DNA of 64,000 nucleotides from Rhyzopertha dominica (taxonomy: Eukaryota; Arthropoda; Insecta; Coleoptera; Bostrichidae): contig QCXZ01000053.1 in the NCBI GenBank assembly GCA_025024175.1, positions 6,386,001 through 6,450,000 of the forward strand, written 5' to 3'. Below, piece after piece: positions 1 to 10,859 of this stretch. The notes under the pieces are model-generated. The model ran no database searches, was not told where the DNA came from, and saw only the letters and a list, made by a program, of their open reading frames with translations. Position 1 is the stretch's first letter; each line of letters begins with the position of its first letter. Both the position numbers and the translations under genes were made by a program.

Positions 1-200
1 CTAAAAATCCATCCGAACTAACGTTTATGAAAGTCAGTTTATTTAATATAAGTTTTAGGAATCCAGTAAAAGCATTATCAGTACGAATTAAAACCCGGTG
101 TGTTGATAAAAATCCAATTAAATATATTTCAGTTTATTTAAATGAAACTCAATATTTTAAAATATTAGTAGTCTGTTTATTTTTGACTATTTTTCATCTG
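1..200 (+). repeat. Dispersed repeat family R1, copy C (cut by window start)
   Basis: The first ~200 bases are closely similar to 62360-62550 and 28170-28290, in the same orientation. Shared landmarks are an opening block beginning ctaaaaatccatccgaac, then aggaatccagtaaaagcat, then attaaaacccggtgtgttg. A 115-codon open frame runs through this copy, but it is not maintained in the other two copies, so I do not treat it as a gene. The element class is unknown. Confidence 0.75.
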
Positions 201-1690
201 CGTAATCAGAACCCGAATTGTAATAACTCTAAATGTGCTAATGTGAAGCCTAATCCTTTATGTATTAATTTGACTCAAATAACCCGAAACGATAACACGA
301 AAGCAATTATAAAGTTAAAAAACAAATCAACTGCAGGAGTACAGGGTGTCCCATTTTCCATAGCCAACTTTTGAAAAATGTAACATTTCTTCAGTTCTCA
401 ATATCTCGACTGGTTATGTAGACACAAAAAACTGTAAAGATATTTTTAATAGATATTTTTATTCTGAATCCAGTGGCGTATTCAGAATTTTTATAGGGGG
501 TCACATTTTTGAGATATAACACAAACTTGCATTTTTTTAATGGAAACCATAGTTGGCTTTGCTAAGTAAGTCTGTAAGTCTCATAGAGCGTTGCTTGATA
601 CTTAACCTTGACCTAAAAGAAATTATGCGGTTGATTACCAGAAAGTTACAGATTTAACTAACGGCATTATCTACCTCAACAACAAAGCTTTTCCGGCTAT
701 TTCTTAAGATTCCAATTCCAGCAGGTCATACCGGAATTTGGCAACAGAGCTCGGAAACACCACCGGAAAGCGAGATCGCGGCTGCCCATTGTGTGATCTA
801 TGTCATAAATTCCATCCGCACTATTCCCGTACAGATAACACTGTAAATTTGCTCGGTGAGTTAATAACAGGGGGTGGTGGGCTCACCCTGCGGTTTATGT
901 GCCGTCGCTAAAACATTCCGGGCCGATGAAAGGGGCCGTAAATCTCGATACCGCGAAATAAATAAAAATAATAAATCTCGGAGGAACCCACGTTGTCATA
1001 TGCTGTTTCAATAATTTATACTTAGGAACCGGGAATTGGGGTGAGGAAAACTTGGCCATGGAAAGATCGTTTTTTCTTTAGAGGGAGAAATGAGTTGTAA
1101 TATACGAAAGCACAATCTCTTACTATTCGTTGTTGAGTACGAAAGGTATAATTTCTAGATAGACTGGAAAGTTGAATTTTATTAAAAAGGTTAATATTTT
1201 GCAAGATAAACCAAATGCCAAGGATGGACACTTCTATGGATGATCCAGCCTATAAAAGTACATCATGACGGACAAGCAAAATAAAATCTTTCTAGTACAT
1301 TATAAACGTCCTTTAACCGCTCACGTAATGCGCCTGGCGAATGTGTCATTGGTTGGGAGCCATAGACAGGAGAGACATTCATTCGTAATCACCTAGCGAT
1401 TAGAGTACACAAATTAATAAATCGTTCATCAATGAGTGTGGTGTACCATTTCAGGTATACATATATTCTTATGAAAATCATTAAAACATTCTACAGTACT
1501 GTTAATTTCATGCGACTACGGTCGACTTTTATAAAAGCGTTGAAAGAAAAAAAAATATTTTCATTCAACGTTTAAGAGATCTCGCATTTGCGCTTTATCC
1601 ATAATAGATACATAAATGTATGTATTTATTCTGGATAGAGTATTGAAGAAAACCGCAGAAAACTCTATTGTCTTAAGTCAGTCTTTAACA
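201..1690. other. Intergenic, no supported gene
   Basis: No recognisable coding region. A gggtgtccc block near 340-356 resembles the ends of other repeats here (32811). The stretch 567-601 shares agtctcataga and cgttgcttgatactt with 24620-24652. About 700-960 is GC- and CpG-rich compared with its surroundings but has no convincing reading frame. Confidence 0.5.
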
Positions 1691-1693
1691 CCT

Positions 1694-2970
1694 TCATCTA
1701 TGGATAGACGCAAAACCACCAGGCCATGCTGTACGGGGGCATCTGTTGACCATATGTCCAATTGTTTGGAGGGGATCTCCACATTCACAAGAAGGGTTGA
1801 TAGATGAATCCCGTCTATTAAGAAAAAACTTGCATTTCCCATGACCAGTGCGAAGGCGATTCAGAGTGACCCAAGACCTTCTTGGGAGGTCAGTTCCTGC
1901 TATCTCTTCCGTAGGATCGTCTATAAGCTGCTGATTGAATATATCACGTTTCTTAAGTTGCCAAACAGAACACCGTCCATCTTCAATGGTATAAGGAGCA
2001 CGAAGGAAATCTTCTGTCCGCAGTGGTTTTCTAGAAGTTAGCCGAGTTGTAGGTAGCTCTTGCAGATATCGGGAAATCAGAAACTCAGTAGGAGCTGATT
2101 GATATTTTTGCCAAGCTTTATATGTAGCAAACTGTCTACGAATCTCCGGAAAAGCAATGCTTGAAAGAATCGGAAGCCAAGGTAATGGAGTTGACTTAAT
2201 TGTTCCAGTGATCAGTCGCATTGCAGTATTTAACTGAGTGTCAATTTTTCCTGTGTGATGACTGTTTTTCGAAACAGGACAGCAGTACACAGCAGTGCTA
2301 TAAAGCAAGGCAGTTGCAAAAGTACGGAGTACATTTGCATTTGCACCCCAACTTGTACCAACAAGCTTATGCGGAATGTTAGTTCTAGTCTGTAATTTTT
2401 TACTGACGTTCTCTAGATGTTTCTTGTACGTTAGGGTCACTCCAAGGTATTTTGGTGTTAGTTATGTTTAAGAAGTATGTTATTTGACATAACTTGAAGC
2501 TGTTTCCTCTTTTGGTGATTGTTGAGATGAAAGCAAAAAACTTCTGTCTTCAATGGATTAGGGCACAAGCGCCAGGTTTTAAAATAGCAATTCATAATCT
2601 CGATGTCACTTGAACGGTTTTGTTCAAGTACAGAAAAGTCTTTACTTTGCAAAGCCAATGCCATGTCGTCTGCATACACAAATTATCTCGATTGAGTTAC
2701 TGGAAGGTCACTTATGTAAAGGTTGAGAAGAATAGGCGACAGAACCGATCTTTGTGGAAGACCATTATTCAAAATCCCGAATTTGCTACTTTTCTCTCCC
2801 AAAAACACTCTGAATCCACGTTGGGATAGCATTCGTTCGATGAGCTTCACAGTCTTTCCACATTTCAGAGTATTAAATAGTATGAGGATTAATCCATCTT
2901 TCCACACAGTATCGTAGGTCGCCGATAAGTCTATGAACACACCTCCAGTTTTCAATAGTTTCTGGAAACC
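1694..2970 (-). pseudogene. Jockey-type non-LTR reverse transcriptase, 5'-truncated and broken
   Basis: This is the C-terminal part of a jockey-clade reverse transcriptase, which would copy its own RNA at a nicked target. In minus-strand order it shows motif A (FIDLSATYDTVW), motif B (GLPQRSVLSPILLNLYISD, with Arg where PQGS is usual), the catalytic YADDMAL, a thumb region and a C-terminal Cys/His knuckle (RTGHGKC, then CECGDP and GHMVNRCP). An in-frame TAA just precedes the YADD motif. A frameshift near 2450 separates the catalytic domain from the C-terminal part and seems to coincide with a small loss of sequence. The upstream end stops abruptly against an unrelated gypsy fragment near 2975. 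The element cannot be active. Confidence 0.85.
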
Positions 2971-2975
2971 AACTT

Positions 2976-3203
2976 AGAGCCAAGACTTGGTAGGTAGCTG
3001 ACATCAAAAACGGTCGTAAATGTACCCATAGCAATCCACAAGAGCTCAAAGGATTGGTAGTTTTTCCAATGCCGTTGTTAGTTTGCGGAAATATGCAACA
3101 TAATTTTCGCCATCGTTAATGATTTGCATCAGAATGCCTTTCGGTCCACTTTTACTTGTATCTGTATAAACTATTGTTGGTAACCGAGGATTGTTAAACC
3201 AGA
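2976..3203 (-). pseudogene. Ty3/gypsy-type pol fragment (RNase H domain)
   Basis: The minus strand reads an RNase H start typical of gypsy pol: VYTDTSKSG, then GILMQ, then YVAYFRKLTTA. Two in-frame stops follow. This layout (TDAS-x-x-G, I/VLxQ, VAYxSRxLT) is that of the LTR-retrotransposon RNase H, not of the jockey element next to it. Only ~76 codons remain, with no integrase, protease or LTR nearby. It is a remnant that abuts the jockey fragment on one side and a hAT copy on the other. Confidence 0.65.
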
Positions 3204-3443
3204 ATAGGTCTTGTATTACCTAATATCGTTTCTACAATTTCTGCGTCCTTTTGTGATAATTTTGTTGCAGGTGCAGTCTTCGAAATATATGCTTTGTCTT
3301 TTGTGTCCCAAAGAAGTAACAAAACCATTTGGTTGATGTGTGTAATATAAATATTAAAAAGCCTGTACTAAATTTTACAAATTTTAAGGAATTCGACACA
3401 TGTAGAAGCCAACAAAACAGGGAAATTAGAAATAAAATAAGAT

Positions 3444-3571
3444 AATATTTTCTCGGAAAGATCGATGTCTCTTGAAAACATTGACAAAAAGTTATTAGTC
3501 TGACGTTTCGCTTGCACCTGTAATCTTTGTCAAAGACGAAGAACCTCAAAATTTGCCTGACACAAGTCCAA
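3444..3571 (-). repeat. Inverted arm (left) of Penelope-like element 1
   Basis: The reverse complement is nearly identical to 4857-4985. Both begin gtgtcaggcaaattttgagg and end ttccgagaaaatattatc. Inverted or direct terminal repeats of this kind (pLTRs) are known for Penelope elements. On the minus strand it carries a hammerhead-like block (gcgaaacgtcag at 3500-3511). Confidence 0.8.
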
Positions 3572-4990
3572 ACAAAATTTTTAAAGTAAATAAACAAATC
3601 ACCAAGGAAGCGAGACGTCACAGAAACAACATGCCAACCTGATAAAAAAAGAACCTAATGACAAAAAAAGAACTACCTAACTACTAGATATACACGAACT
3701 ACTTGATAAAAGATAACTACAAAATAGCCTTCCAAATGTCACCTAACTAATAATTTCCACAATCTCTATTAAAATTGTTAGTATTCCTACAGATTTCTAT
3801 AGCTTCTTTTATTAGACGTTTGTGATAATATTTTTCTCTATGTCAAATTTTTGTTTTATCAAAGTCAATCATGTGTTTAGTTAAATAGTATTATTCAGCT
3901 ACGGAAGATTTATCTATCTGTTGTAGCCTAGTAGCATGTATCTGTTCTTTCAAATGCGTACCTACTTTTCTTTTAGTTTAACCTATGTAAAACTTCCCGC
4001 AAGAACAAATAATTTTGTAAACACCTTCACCCTCTAAATGTACTTTATCTTAAAATTTAAAATTTAAAAAAAAAATTAAAACTTAAAATTTTATCTAAAT
4101 TATTATATGTACTATCAACAACTAAAATATCCTGTTTTCTAAGCATCCTCTTTAATTTTTCTGAAAGGCCTTGTACATAAGGCAAACTCAACTTCAATTT
4201 ACTTAGTCGTGGCTGAGAATTTACTTGATTTGGATGAGCACTTTTATTAAAAACTGACCAAATATTCTTACTGCTATAACCATTTCTCACTAGCGCTGAT
4301 TTAAGATGATATATTTCTTTTGGTAAAGAAATTTCGTCTGAGATCCTTTGTGCTCTAACAATAAATAACGTCCTTATAAGACTATTGTTTTGAGAGGGAG
4401 GGTGGTGAGATGTGGCATGTAAATATCTGTCTGTATGTGTTGGTTTTATGTAAACCTTGTGTCCTAATTGTCCAGTGTCTATTCTGTAAATAAATTCAGT
4501 AAATTCAGAGAAGGTAAATTAGCATTGCTTTCTAATTCCATAGTAAATTTTATGTCGGAATTTTGACTGTTCAAATGATTTAGAAACCTACCCAACTCTT
4601 CTATACCATGGGGCCAAATAACAAGAGTGTCATCTACGTACCTATACCAATATTTTGGCTTAAACTGAAAACTGTTTATCGTTACTTGGTTAAAATTTTC
4701 CATAAACAAATTGCCTGCTACAGGACTTAGAGGTGAACCCATTGCAGAACCTGGTTTTTGCACATAAAAATTATCGTTCCATAAGAAATAAGTCGATTTT
4801 TAACAATGCTCAGATAATAATAATCTTTTATCAAGTAGTTCGTGTATATCTATTTGAACTTGTGTCAGGCAAATTTTGAGGTTCTTCGTCTTTGACAAAG
4901 ATTACAGGTGCAATCGAAATATCAGACTAATCTCCTTTTGTCAGTGTTATCAAGAGACAGCGATCTTTCCGAGAAAATATTATCTTATAT
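3445..4990 (-). pseudogene. Penelope-like element 1: RT plus GIY-YIG remnants
   Basis: Penelope-like elements couple a telomerase-like reverse transcriptase to a GIY-YIG endonuclease. The minus strand shows RT motifs GSPLSPVAGNLFME and YRYVDDTLVIW, followed by FTMELESNANLPSL (4763-4479). It continues with the connector LPYVQGLSEKLKRMLRK (~4190-4140). A truncated GIY-YIG start near 4025-3960 reads GVYKIICSCGKFYIG, then a stop. The N-terminal RT and most of the nuclease are missing, and several frameshifts and stops occur. It is inserted inside a hAT copy. Confidence 0.85.
4857..4985 (+). repeat. Inverted arm (right) of Penelope-like element 1
   Basis: Partner of the arm at 3444-3571 in opposite orientation. 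It contains ttgacaaag, then gatt/aatc pairing around a short loop, then cgaaatatc (4892-4923). This is a decayed hammerhead-like arrangement in which the CUGANGA and GAAAC/GUC boxes are mutated. Confidence 0.75.
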
Positions 4991-5185
4991 TATGGACGCT
5001 GAAAGCATTCACCTGCGTATACAAATCAAATAATTTCCGTTTAGAGTTTGCGTGTACATAATACACTTTAGCCATAATATATTCGTCCTATATTTTCTAC
5101 TCAAATTCTACGCTAAAGTGCTTTATCTACATTTATACGCGTATAACGTAGAAAATTATAGTTTACGCCTAGACGCCCATCACTG

Positions 5186-6346
5186 TTGTGTTCGTTGTCG
5201 GGGACATTACTTTTGATTGTTCATTTGCGTATTTCTTTAGTTATCGCAGCTGTCAGCCAATTGATTTTTCCCCGTTTAATGTTACGTTTGACGCGTAAAT
5301 TTGTCAAAATTAGCCACAGGACAGTATAACTTTGCAGTACAAAATTAATATCTTGTAGATATCATCTAAATATGGCAGTTAACTAACTGTCGAAAACATG
5401 AATCAAGCAACCACTTTGAAATAGGGAATGTAGGGTTCCACCCTCGTATACTAATGCAGGTACACTGATCCAGTCTTTCGATACAACTCCTTTATTTCAT
5501 TCCATATTAAATATCGGCACTTCTGGTCCGATTCTAAACATTTCCGGTGCAAGTATTTCATGTGCACCCCTTCATATATTCTCAGCAAAGTGTCTGAAGT
5601 TCCGGCCGTTTCCTTCCTCACATTACCAGCTCATAAATTTTTAAATTCATCTTAACACCCTAAGAACAATGCCAACTTGTTTATCCGGTAAGAAGTTGTA
5701 AAACATAGGGTTTACGCCTCTGCATCTTGCCGAGAACTGTGCAAAGCCGGGCGTACATCCTCTGCTTTGTTTATTTTTACGACGCTCTGCGTATAATTCG
5801 GCTAGTCCACCCGTCTTTATGCCCAACAGCGAACGCCATCAGGTTGGGAGAGGCCCGCGACGTAATGCGTCTCGGAATTTGAANGCCGGCCCGGGTAAAT
5901 TGTGGAAGCTCCATGTCCATGAATAATTTAATCTCCTTTTTCGCCATAGTGGGTCCCCATTCGCACCCCCGAGGATAATGATTTTCAAATTTTAATGAAA
6001 CGGCCGTTAAATTTTTCGCGTTCTACGTATAACGGGCGACAGTCACGTCCGTGCTTTATCCTCATGTCTGACGGGACCTGAGTTTTAAGTGCAGGGTCTC
6101 TATACACTAAACATCTGCAGAGAAGAGGCAATAATAGCTATCGGTTAGAAGCAAACTTGTTCTAAGAACATTTACAAGACACATGTGTATGGAAACAGGC
6201 ATACCTTGTCTAAATAATGCTCTTGTGAATACCAGAAGTACCATAGAATGGGGTGAATAATTAGATCGCAGCCGCTATGGCCAATAGGATCAAAATGGCA
6301 CAGTTTATAATAATAATCGCAAAACACAGGTGTATCATCTTATATT
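5186..6346. other. Intergenic, no supported gene
   Basis: No coding region recognised. About 5730-6080 is GC- and CpG-rich relative to the flanks, with one ambiguous base at 5884. It could be a conserved non-coding element or an old GC-rich repeat. I cannot tell which from this sequence alone. Confidence 0.5.
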
Positions 6347-6525
6347 GTCTCGTCTCGTCACGCTTCGTCTCGTCCCGCCCCATCCCGTTTCGTTGCGTCC
6401 TGACCTGACCTGACTTTACCTTATCTTATATGGTCTTATCTTATCTTATCTTATCTTATCTTATCTTATCTCATGTCATCTCATCTCATCTTATCTTATC
6501 TTATCTTATTTTATATTATCTCTTC
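6347..6525. repeat. Pentanucleotide microsatellite with changing motif
   Basis: About 34 pentamers run almost without losing register. The motif drifts along the tract: tctcg-like units, then cctga three times (6399-6413), then tctta/atctt units, with tctca variants near the end. The cctga units are the complement of TCAGG, the telomere motif of several beetles. Confidence 0.85.
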
Positions 6526-6600
6526 TCCGGATGTACACATTTTCTCTATATATTTTCTTTCTTGCACTTTTCTGCGTTATTCGGTTCATTACAACGTTTA

Positions 6601-8806
6601 TAGTAATACAACTCTCTTACCGTTATTACAACCCTGCAATAAAATTTATCTTTTATCTCGAACAGCAGGCGGCCCCTCACAAGTTACCGCAAATAATCGG
6701 ATTACCATAAATTTGGGTCCGATTTTTTGAAAATGGTTAAGCAGGGTCGGATTATTTAAAGTTCACTACCGGTCAAACCAAAACTAGCATTCAGTCTTAG
6801 TATTTCTGTGCGCGAGACAAGAGAAGCGAAAAATGTCCCGTCCTTGGGAAAAAGCTGCTCCAAGTACCGCTCAGAATGAAGTTGCTGACGCTGACATGGA
6901 AGTGCAAATTGAAGAAAACAAGAGGAATCGTCGTTACCTTTCCCAAGATGCCAAAGAAATCGTAAAAAATGTATACAATTTTTTGATAAAAAAAAAGAGT
7001 GCAGTGCTCCGTTAAAAGTGACAAGTGAAATGGTTGGTGTCCCCTACACGACTGTGAGAGATATCATTGAAAATAAAGGCAATTCAAGAACATCACGCAA
7101 TTGGGAGAAATTTCTAAATATATCAAAAGAGCTTGGGATAGAAATTAAAAAAGTGATTCACCAAATGTATAAGGAAAATGAAGTTCCAACTACGGCAAGT
7201 CTGAAATTAAAACTTTTGGAATTAGGATATGACATAAGTTATTGCGAAGAGTGGTTCAGAAAATACTTGAGGAGCATCGGTTTTAATTACAGTACATTAA
7301 ACCAACGTTTGTCCATACTGGAATCAACCCGACTAAAAAGAATGAGATGGGATAATATATAAACGAAATCAGAAGGTACCGCCAAGAAAATCGTAATATC
7401 GTATATTTGGATGAAACGTGGTACGACACCCACGACTTGATAAAAAAAGGTCTGACAGATGGGACAAATAACTGCGTTCTGCAAGCACCACCTTCGAGAG
7501 GAAAAAGAATGATAATTCTTCATGCGGAAGGAAGTGATGGATGGGTGGAAAATGGCTTATTACTGTCAGCGAAACAGATCCAAAATTGTTCTGCTGACTG
7601 CCATTGCGACATGGACTCTGCACTTTTTGAAACTTGGTTTCAGCAGCAGTTACTGCCAGAGCTGCCACCAGGATCTGTTATAGTCATGGATAACGCGAGT
7701 TATCATTCAAAATTAATGAACAGGGCACCAACATTAGCTACAAAAAAAAGAAATAATTGATTACAAGAAAAAAAATAAAATTACAATTCCGGATGGAAAA
7801 GTTACCAAAAAAGATCTGTTGACAATAATAAAAAATCTCAACATACCTAAACAATATCGAGTTGATGAACTAGCGAAAGGACATGGACATATAGTTATGC
7901 GTCTGCCACCGGATTATTGCGTCCTAAACCCAATTGAATTAGTGTAGAGAACGCTTAAAAAAGGAATACGAAGAAACAATACATGTCCGCGTTTAAGTTC
8001 AGGAGTTGTAGATTTAGTGCGTAGAGAGGTAAGTAGTATAACGAAAGAACTGTGGAAAAGCTGTATTAAGCATGTTATTGAAATTGAAAATAGCTATGTA
8101 TCCCCAAATTTTCAAAATTTGATAATACATGTTAATGATGATGCTAGCAGTGATTCAGAATTTGACAGTAGTGATGATGATAATAATTAATATATTTGTT
8201 ATGTCGGTGTAAACTTGTTAGACTTTGTTGTAAAAATGTAATAGTTGTATGGAATTTTTTTGTATTTAGAGCTTTAGATAAAAAAATATGTATTCTTATT
8301 ATTTTCTTTTAAAATACTTGTCTTTTATTTACATATTTGGTTATGTTAACCGTTAACCGCATGTTTTCAATAGTTAAAAGATTGTAAAAATATTAAAATG
8401 TATTGTTTATAATTTTCGGCTAGCACAGCATTCAACATATTCACAGGATATAAATATTACAGGAATGTTAAGAATCAATATAAAAATATTTAGGAATGCG
8501 AGATTTTTCTTTTTATATTAAAAAATGCTCAGATGTGCATGTTGTCTAGTTAGATTACAAATTTCATTATAACTAGATATACTTTACCTGTGCAAAATAA
8601 TGTTGCTACTACTACGTACAATTCATTTTGAGACGTAATTAAAAACGATCGATGTAAAACCTCTTATTAACCGAATGATTAAAAATTCGCAAAATCACAG
8701 AGGGTTTGATTTATGAGGGGTCGCGTATCGTTGCAACTGTGCCTGTAAATGAAAGGTAAATAGTATTGCAGGGTTGTAAAAACGGTATAAGAGAGTTACA
8801 TTACTA
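6601..8806 (+). mobile_element. 2.2 kb TIR transposon with IS630/Tc1-like DDE transposase
   Basis: The terminal inverted repeats begin tagtaat and continue for roughly 90 bp (left 6601-6690, complement of right ~8715-8806), sharing aactctctta, acaaccctgcaata and cccctca blocks. Each end is flanked by TA (6599-6600 and 8807-8808), the target duplication expected for this superfamily. The single gene inside is broken. Confidence 0.85.
6833..8190 (+). pseudogene. IS630/Tc1-like DDE_3 transposase, broken
   Basis: The transposase that would cut and paste the surrounding element. It starts MSRPWEKAAPST and has an N-terminal helix-turn-helix region (residues about 30-150, including VPYTTVRDIIE). 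The catalytic acids are recognisable: YLDETW (~7405), VIVMDNASYHS (~7680) and LPPDYCVLNPIEL (~7905-7945). About 80 residues separate the second Asp from the Glu, far more than the 34-41 of classical mariner. The protein ends in an acidic tail (DSEFDSSDDDNN). It is inactivated by frameshifts near 7010, 7362 and 7745, and by a TAG replacing the Trp that usually follows NPIELV. Confidence 0.85.
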
Positions 8807-8808
8807 TA

Positions 8809-10020
8809 CCCTAAATATTTTCATTCACTCTAGTTCGAGAAAAAAGAGGGTAATTAGTGTAAAAACTACATTTGTTTAAAGGTATTTTGCAAAAAATCGA
8901 TATGCTAGAGTGAAAAATTGATTAAAGTGAAAATTAGGATGGTTATTGCTCTAAAATTTTTGCTCTATCATGTTTCCTCCGCGTTAGAGCAGCGTTACTC
9001 GGACAATATTGTATGCCGATCTTATTTTGATATTACAGATTGTTCTAAACGCAACTAATTTTATATTTGCTCGTAACGCCAATAATCTCGAAACGTATGG
9101 AGCAATTCGATATTTTTTTCCGCGAATGATCGGCAAGGAACGTTTTGCATACTCGAGGATATCGGTAAGTGGTGTGCTTTTTCACAACGCCGACCCGCAC
9201 GGGAAAAAATCTAAATGCAAAGGAGCCTCGAGTGGCAGCAAGCGTAAAATGGATCGCGCCAATTTAGGAGCATCCCTCAAATTCGTTCCAATAAATCTGC
9301 ATTGCTTTTTATACAGTCGGGCCACCGGCATTAGGCGAATGTGCGGAAATATCCCGGAGACGATCGCGCCTGGGTGCACTAGATTCCGCATCGTTCGCTA
9401 TGCGGGGGGCGGAATATCTATTCGGGACGTATAAATGCATATGATATCGTGATATGCTAAGCAGGGTGGCCTTTGTGGGCAAACTCATGCAAATTAAAAC
9501 TTTCCGTTAAGGGTCCGCGCCAGATGAGTTTACTTGGACTTGTTGTGTTATTTGAGGAGACCAGTTACTTTGCTTGTTCAGATATACTGGAGCTCCGAAC
9601 TAATGCAAGTATTCGTAGATTGGATTTCATCCAGCAACATTTACTTTTTATTCAAGTTTTGTGGAAAAAGAAGCCGTGACCTTTTTATTTACTTATCTTG
9701 ATTTTTATTGTACAATTTGTTCATTTAACAATAATATTTGTTCTATAGATCAAAAGGTCAAAGACACACCAAGAATGTTTAGACGCAAGAGCGAAGCTCG
9801 AGCGTTTAATTTTCTTAAGTGTATAAAATTCGACTGAAACACTAATGCAATACAACGTTTAATCCATAATCACAGGCATTTAGAACCAAAATCGCTGAAA
9901 TTTTATCGGATTTCATCAAGAATTAATTTAACATTTCACTGTGACAGCGGCTGCCACCCCAAGAATCCTAGAAATTAACTAAAGAAGTATCGAGTGTTGA
10001 ATTGCCGCGATTTATTTTNA
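8809..10020. other. Intergenic, no supported gene
   Basis: Holds a 141-codon open frame (9009-9434) with no recognisable domain, no signal peptide and a composition that follows a local GC-rich patch (9120-9430). I do not call it a gene. The rest is AT-rich and featureless. Confidence 0.5.
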
Positions 10021-10024
10021 ATAT

Positions 10025-10853
10025 TACTGGGATAATTCTGAAGGAGGCTGCAGAAGCAACTCTACAATTATTGCTTGCGAAATCCAAGGAACATTATGAA
10101 AAGGTATTTTCTGAATTTAACGAATGGAATGAAAAACGGGGTGTATCTACCACAAATGAGAAAGTACTGTCATCTTAAATTTGAAGTAGTATGCAATTTC
10201 ATTCATGTGGTCGAAGTACTCGATGCTGAGGGCTGCAATAAAGGTTTATTATATATATTGGAAAATATAGTAACCTCACTGCCTACCTGAAGAGTGTGTT
10301 GAAAGGATTCAAAGCGAAGAAAGCTGCAGTATTGGAAAAAGCGCATGTAAAAGAATTTTTGCAAAATGCTTGCGATAAAGAATATTTGATGATCAAGGTA
10401 ACATCTCATACTTTCTAGACGTGCATGGCGTTACTGCAAATTAACGAATTTGAAAATCAATAATGTAGAAGACCGGGGCGAAACCAGATACCAAGTCGGG
10501 TATTCCACGAAAATTCACAATAATAGAAGGGCTCTGTATTAATGCTGTGGAAACTTGTAGAATGTATATGTGCTTATGTCCACAGGAATAGTGGGTGGAG
10601 AAGCTCCGCTGTACTAGAAAGCTCTATCGAGAATTCCGTTTCTAATAAGCTGGACATTGCAAGGAAAATCCAAGGCTCTGCTAGTAGTAGTTACTCCTTG
10701 CAAGAAGAGACATCTGTAGATTTAACGAGAACTTCGACAGGCATACGTTCTGAAACCAATGACAGCTACAAACTTAGTGTTAATGGCAAAAAAGTAAAAA
10801 TTGATAGCAGAAATAACGAAATGTTTATAAATATAAATGTTAATAATAAATAA
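10025..10853 (+). pseudogene. Crypton-like tyrosine recombinase, internally deleted
   Basis: Fragments in several frames match the order of insect Crypton-type tyrosine recombinases, which integrate circular DNA. They are a lead-in (EAAEATLQLLLAKSKEHYEK), then AYLKSVLKGFKAKKAAVLE with EFLQNACDKEYLMIKV, then ELTNLKINNVEDRGE, then a tail NSGWRSSAVLESSIENSVSNK. Between YMCLCPQ (~10580) and the GWRSS tail, the large middle part carrying the other catalytic residues is absent. In the tail the position where I expect the nucleophilic Tyr (GW-x-S-S-x-V-x-E-x-Y) is Ser. Frames change at least twice, so it is dead. The family call rests on my recognition of motif order, not on a search. Confidence 0.6.
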
Positions 10854-10859
10854 ATAAAA

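Larger units (their letters stand above)
3212..5185. mobile_element. hAT-like element copy 2, split by a Penelope insertion
   Basis: Two blocks, ~3212-3443 and ~4995-5185, match consecutive parts of the complete hAT copy at 16694-17751. The left block shares tattacctaatat, tgtaatataaatattaaaaa and aacagggaaattaga. The right block shares gccataatata, tattttctactcaaa and the terminal cgcccatcactg. The Penelope-like element sits between them. The left end of the hAT is missing, so no target duplication can be read. No transposase is present. Confidence 0.75.

Noticed and set aside
3232..3621. 129-codon minus-strand frame
   Set aside because: Lies across the hAT/PLE junction and the PLE inverted arm, so it is read from repeat DNA in a non-coding direction.
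9009..9434. 141-codon open frame as a gene
   Set aside because: No domain, signal or splice context; it follows a GC-rich patch in which stops are rarer by composition.
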